Positions 12,671-14,308 of a stretch of 14,308 nt of DNA are shown piece by piece. Below the pieces are notes generated by a model that saw nothing but the letters and a program-made list of their open reading frames with translations, had not been told where the DNA came from and did not search any database. Numbering within the stretch: position 1 is the stretch's first letter; each line of letters starts with the position of its first letter. The position numbers were made by a program, and so were the translations under genes. The stretch is from CAZTJA01 sp964613745 (GTDB lineage: Bacteria; Desulfobacterota; Desulfomonilia; Desulfomonilales; Desulfomonilaceae): positions 1 through 14,308 of the forward strand of contig CAZTJA010000082.1 of the NCBI GenBank assembly GCA_964613745.1, written 5' to 3'.

Positions 12671-14284
12671 ATGTCATGGAAAATAACAAAGGTGAAACGA
12701 GATAGTTTGCGTTTGGTCTCGGTAATCTGGCTAGCGCCTATCACATTCCTCGCCATTATCATCGTGAAATATTTTGCAGTGATTGGGTTTCCAGATGAAT
12801 ATCTTACAATAGACCTCGCTTTAATTGAAATATACACGAAACATGCTTCATCGGCCGATCTATTGCTAGGGCCCTACTCAAGATTCGGTTGGAATCACCC
12901 TGGACCATTTTACTTCTATCTCCTGGCTCCGCTTTATTTGCTAACATCTGGCTCTTCTTACTCGCTTTTTCTGACGTCAGCACTCATAAATTTTGCCTCT
13001 ATTGCAGCGAGTTTTTTCCTGACGTTGAAGTTAAGCCTCGAATCTGAAAGACTTTTTTTCGGGTTCCTAGGCCTCCTTTTACTACTGTTCATCAGTTTTT
13101 TGGGAGTAGGTATTTTGATCAGTCCTTGGACTGCTTGGATAATCATCTTACCCTTTTTTATGTTTTGCGTTCTTTGCATATTTACCTGTCAGGGCCAATT
13201 GTGTTGCGCACCTTTCTTAATATTAGTGGGATGTTTTCTAATCCAGACACATATTGGTCTATTCTTCTGTGTAATTGTAACGTCGATTCTGTCTTTCTGT
13301 TTTGGAATAAAAATTCGGGCATCTGAGATGAAAAGTTCCTTCAATTTCCTGGTATATGCACTAGCGTTGCTCGTCATAGTGTGGTTACCTCCAATTGTAG
13401 AGGAAATTTGGAATTCTCCGGGTAACATGAGCAAGATAATAAACTTCTTCGTTCAGCCTAGAGTGGATCAAAGCTTTTCTGATGTAATTGACTCTTTGGC
13501 AATCCAGTTTTCCTGGATACCGATCACAATGCTCAAAATGTCTGGATTGCCCATAGATGAGTTTGAATTGTTTTTTGTGGCGAAATGTTTCGCCTTATTG
13601 GTATTCTTATACCTTAGCTATAGAACCTTCAGTGTTATTTCTCGTAATCAGCTTAGCGCGGCTTCCAAGTACCTTATTCCACTAATTGGAATAATAACCG
13701 CGGGATTTTCTTTGTTTGGAATTAAAGGAGCTATTTTCGGGTATCTAACCAAATGGATTGCCGTGCTTGGTATTTTCGCTTGGGCAGCACTGCTAAGTTC
13801 GCTTTATTGCTTTTTCACCAGCAATTTCGTTGCATTAGAAAGGCGAGAACATCAGTTTTGCTGCGCATTTTTGATAATTATTCTGAGTTCTCTAACAATA
13901 TTATTAGCTATATTTCAAGGCCGACAAATTGAAATAGCGACTCCCCCGGTCCAAACACAACAATTGGCGAAGAGCCTCATGGCGAGGTTGACTGAATTGA
14001 ACGAACCCGTAAACATCCAATTCGACTGGAGTGATTGGACGACACAAAGCGCTATAATACTGAGACTTTACAAAGAAGGCATTCCGTTCTGTATTGACAA
14101 TGTTCAAAGACGCTTTGGTGAGACATGGCCTCTCTTTTTCCCATCATGCAGATATTCAAGCAATCAATGGAGAGTTGTTTTCAGCACGGGGCCCTATAGT
14201 GGCAAAGTATCCGGTGAGCTCGTAGCAGAATGTTGCGGCAAATCAGTTCATTTGCTGAAATCAGGAATCGCACAGCCCGACTAA
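12671..14284 (+). CDS. Polytopic membrane protein, possible GT-C-type glycosyltransferase
   Basis: About 537 residues from ATG 12671; an in-frame TTG at 12656 would add five, and neither has a clear ribosome site. A basic N-terminus leads to a first helix (about residues 16-36). Next comes a loop with FPDEYLTIDLALIE and the conspicuous LLGPYSRFGWNHPGPFYFYLLAP. Roughly nine or ten further hydrophobic segments follow, to about residue 410. The last 120 residues are soluble and probably periplasmic, with several Trp and Cys. A long membrane body, an acidic first loop and a soluble C-terminal domain fit the GT-C layout (PMT/ArnT-like lipid-linked sugar transferases), but the catalytic motif is not proven. 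The gene is clearly richer in A+T than thiC just upstream, suggesting acquisition. It follows 51 bases after the ThiC-type gene. Confidence 0.65.
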   Translation: MSWKITKVKRDSLRLVSVIWLAPITFLAIIIVKYFAVIGFPDEYLTIDLALIEIYTKHASSADLLLGPYSRFGWNHPGPFYFYLLAPLYLLTSGSSYSLFLTSALINFASIAASFFLTLKLSLESERLFFGFLGLLLLLFISFLGVGILISPWTAWIIILPFFMFCVLCIFTCQGQLCCAPFLILVGCFLIQTHIGLFFCVIVTSILSFCFGIKIRASEMKSSFNFLVYALALLVIVWLPPIVEEIWNSPGNMSKIINFFVQPRVDQSFSDVIDSLAIQFSWIPITMLKMSGLPIDEFELFFVAKCFALLVFLYLSYRTFSVISRNQLSAASKYLIPLIGIITAGFSLFGIKGAIFGYLTKWIAVLGIFAWAALLSSLYCFFTSNFVALERREHQFCCAFLIIILSSLTILLAIFQGRQIEIATPPVQTQQLAKSLMARLTELNEPVNIQFDWSDWTTQSAIILRLYKEGIPFCIDNVQRRFGETWPLFFPSCRYSSNQWRVVFSTGPYSGKVSGELVAECCGKSVHLLKSGIAQPD

Positions 14285-14308
14285 TTCGATTAGTTTTCTG
14301 AGTTCAAT

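Noticed and set aside
1..14308. Mobile elements, CRISPR arrays, tRNA or rRNA genes
   Set aside because: No transposase-like frames, spaced repeats, tRNA T-loop/acceptor pattern or rRNA segments were seen on either strand.

Overview
The window reads as a typical, fairly compact bacterial chromosome segment from an anaerobe. The gene set (PLP synthase PdxS/PdxT, adenine deaminase, MTA phosphorylase, prokaryotic AdoMet decarboxylase, a short ThiC-type radical-SAM protein with a CX2CX3C tail, MogA/MoaB) and the moderate GC content fit a deltaproteobacterium (Desulfobacterota, for example a Syntrophia/Desulfomonile-like lineage). This is inference from content and protein style and was not tested by any search. 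Non-ATG starts are frequent (GTG or TTG for about half of the genes).

Layout. 1-321: no gene seen, one small hairpin. 334-561 (+): small helical protein of unknown role. 631-5555 (-): five co-directional genes read pdxS > pdxT > truA > mtnP > ade, with a TTGA stop/start overlap between pdxT and truA and a two-step hairpin between pdxS and pdxT. 5760-6227 (-) and 6399-7034 (+): two unrecognised envelope-type genes, divergent from each other. 7059-8456 (-): speD > moaB/mogA > DUF721 (DciA-like), with overlapping reading frames. 8457-9178: a 722-bp gap without a convincing protein gene, holding the speD promoter region, several hairpins, an 18-codon ORF behind a consensus Shine-Dalgarno sequence, and T-rich and A-rich tracts. 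9179-10081 (-): PrsW-type intramembrane protease fused to a double zinc ribbon. 10194-11255 (+): OppF/DppF-type ABC ATPase without its transporter partners. 11390-12619 (+): ThiC-family protein with an atypical N-terminus. 12671-14284 (+): AT-rich polytopic membrane protein resembling GT-C enzymes.

How the genes fit together. SpeD makes the aminopropyl donor for polyamine synthesis. That pathway releases methylthioadenosine, which MtnP splits to adenine, and Ade deaminates adenine to hypoxanthine, so three steps of a polyamine-to-purine salvage route lie within 8 kb. PdxST (vitamin B6) and the ThiC-type protein (thiamin pyrimidine, or possibly a benzimidazole B12 ligand) give the region a cofactor theme. 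No mobile element, CRISPR array, tRNA or rRNA was found. The best candidates for something undescribed are the 8.5-9.0 kb gap, the leader and motif changes of the ThiC-type gene, and the PrsW-zinc-ribbon fusion.
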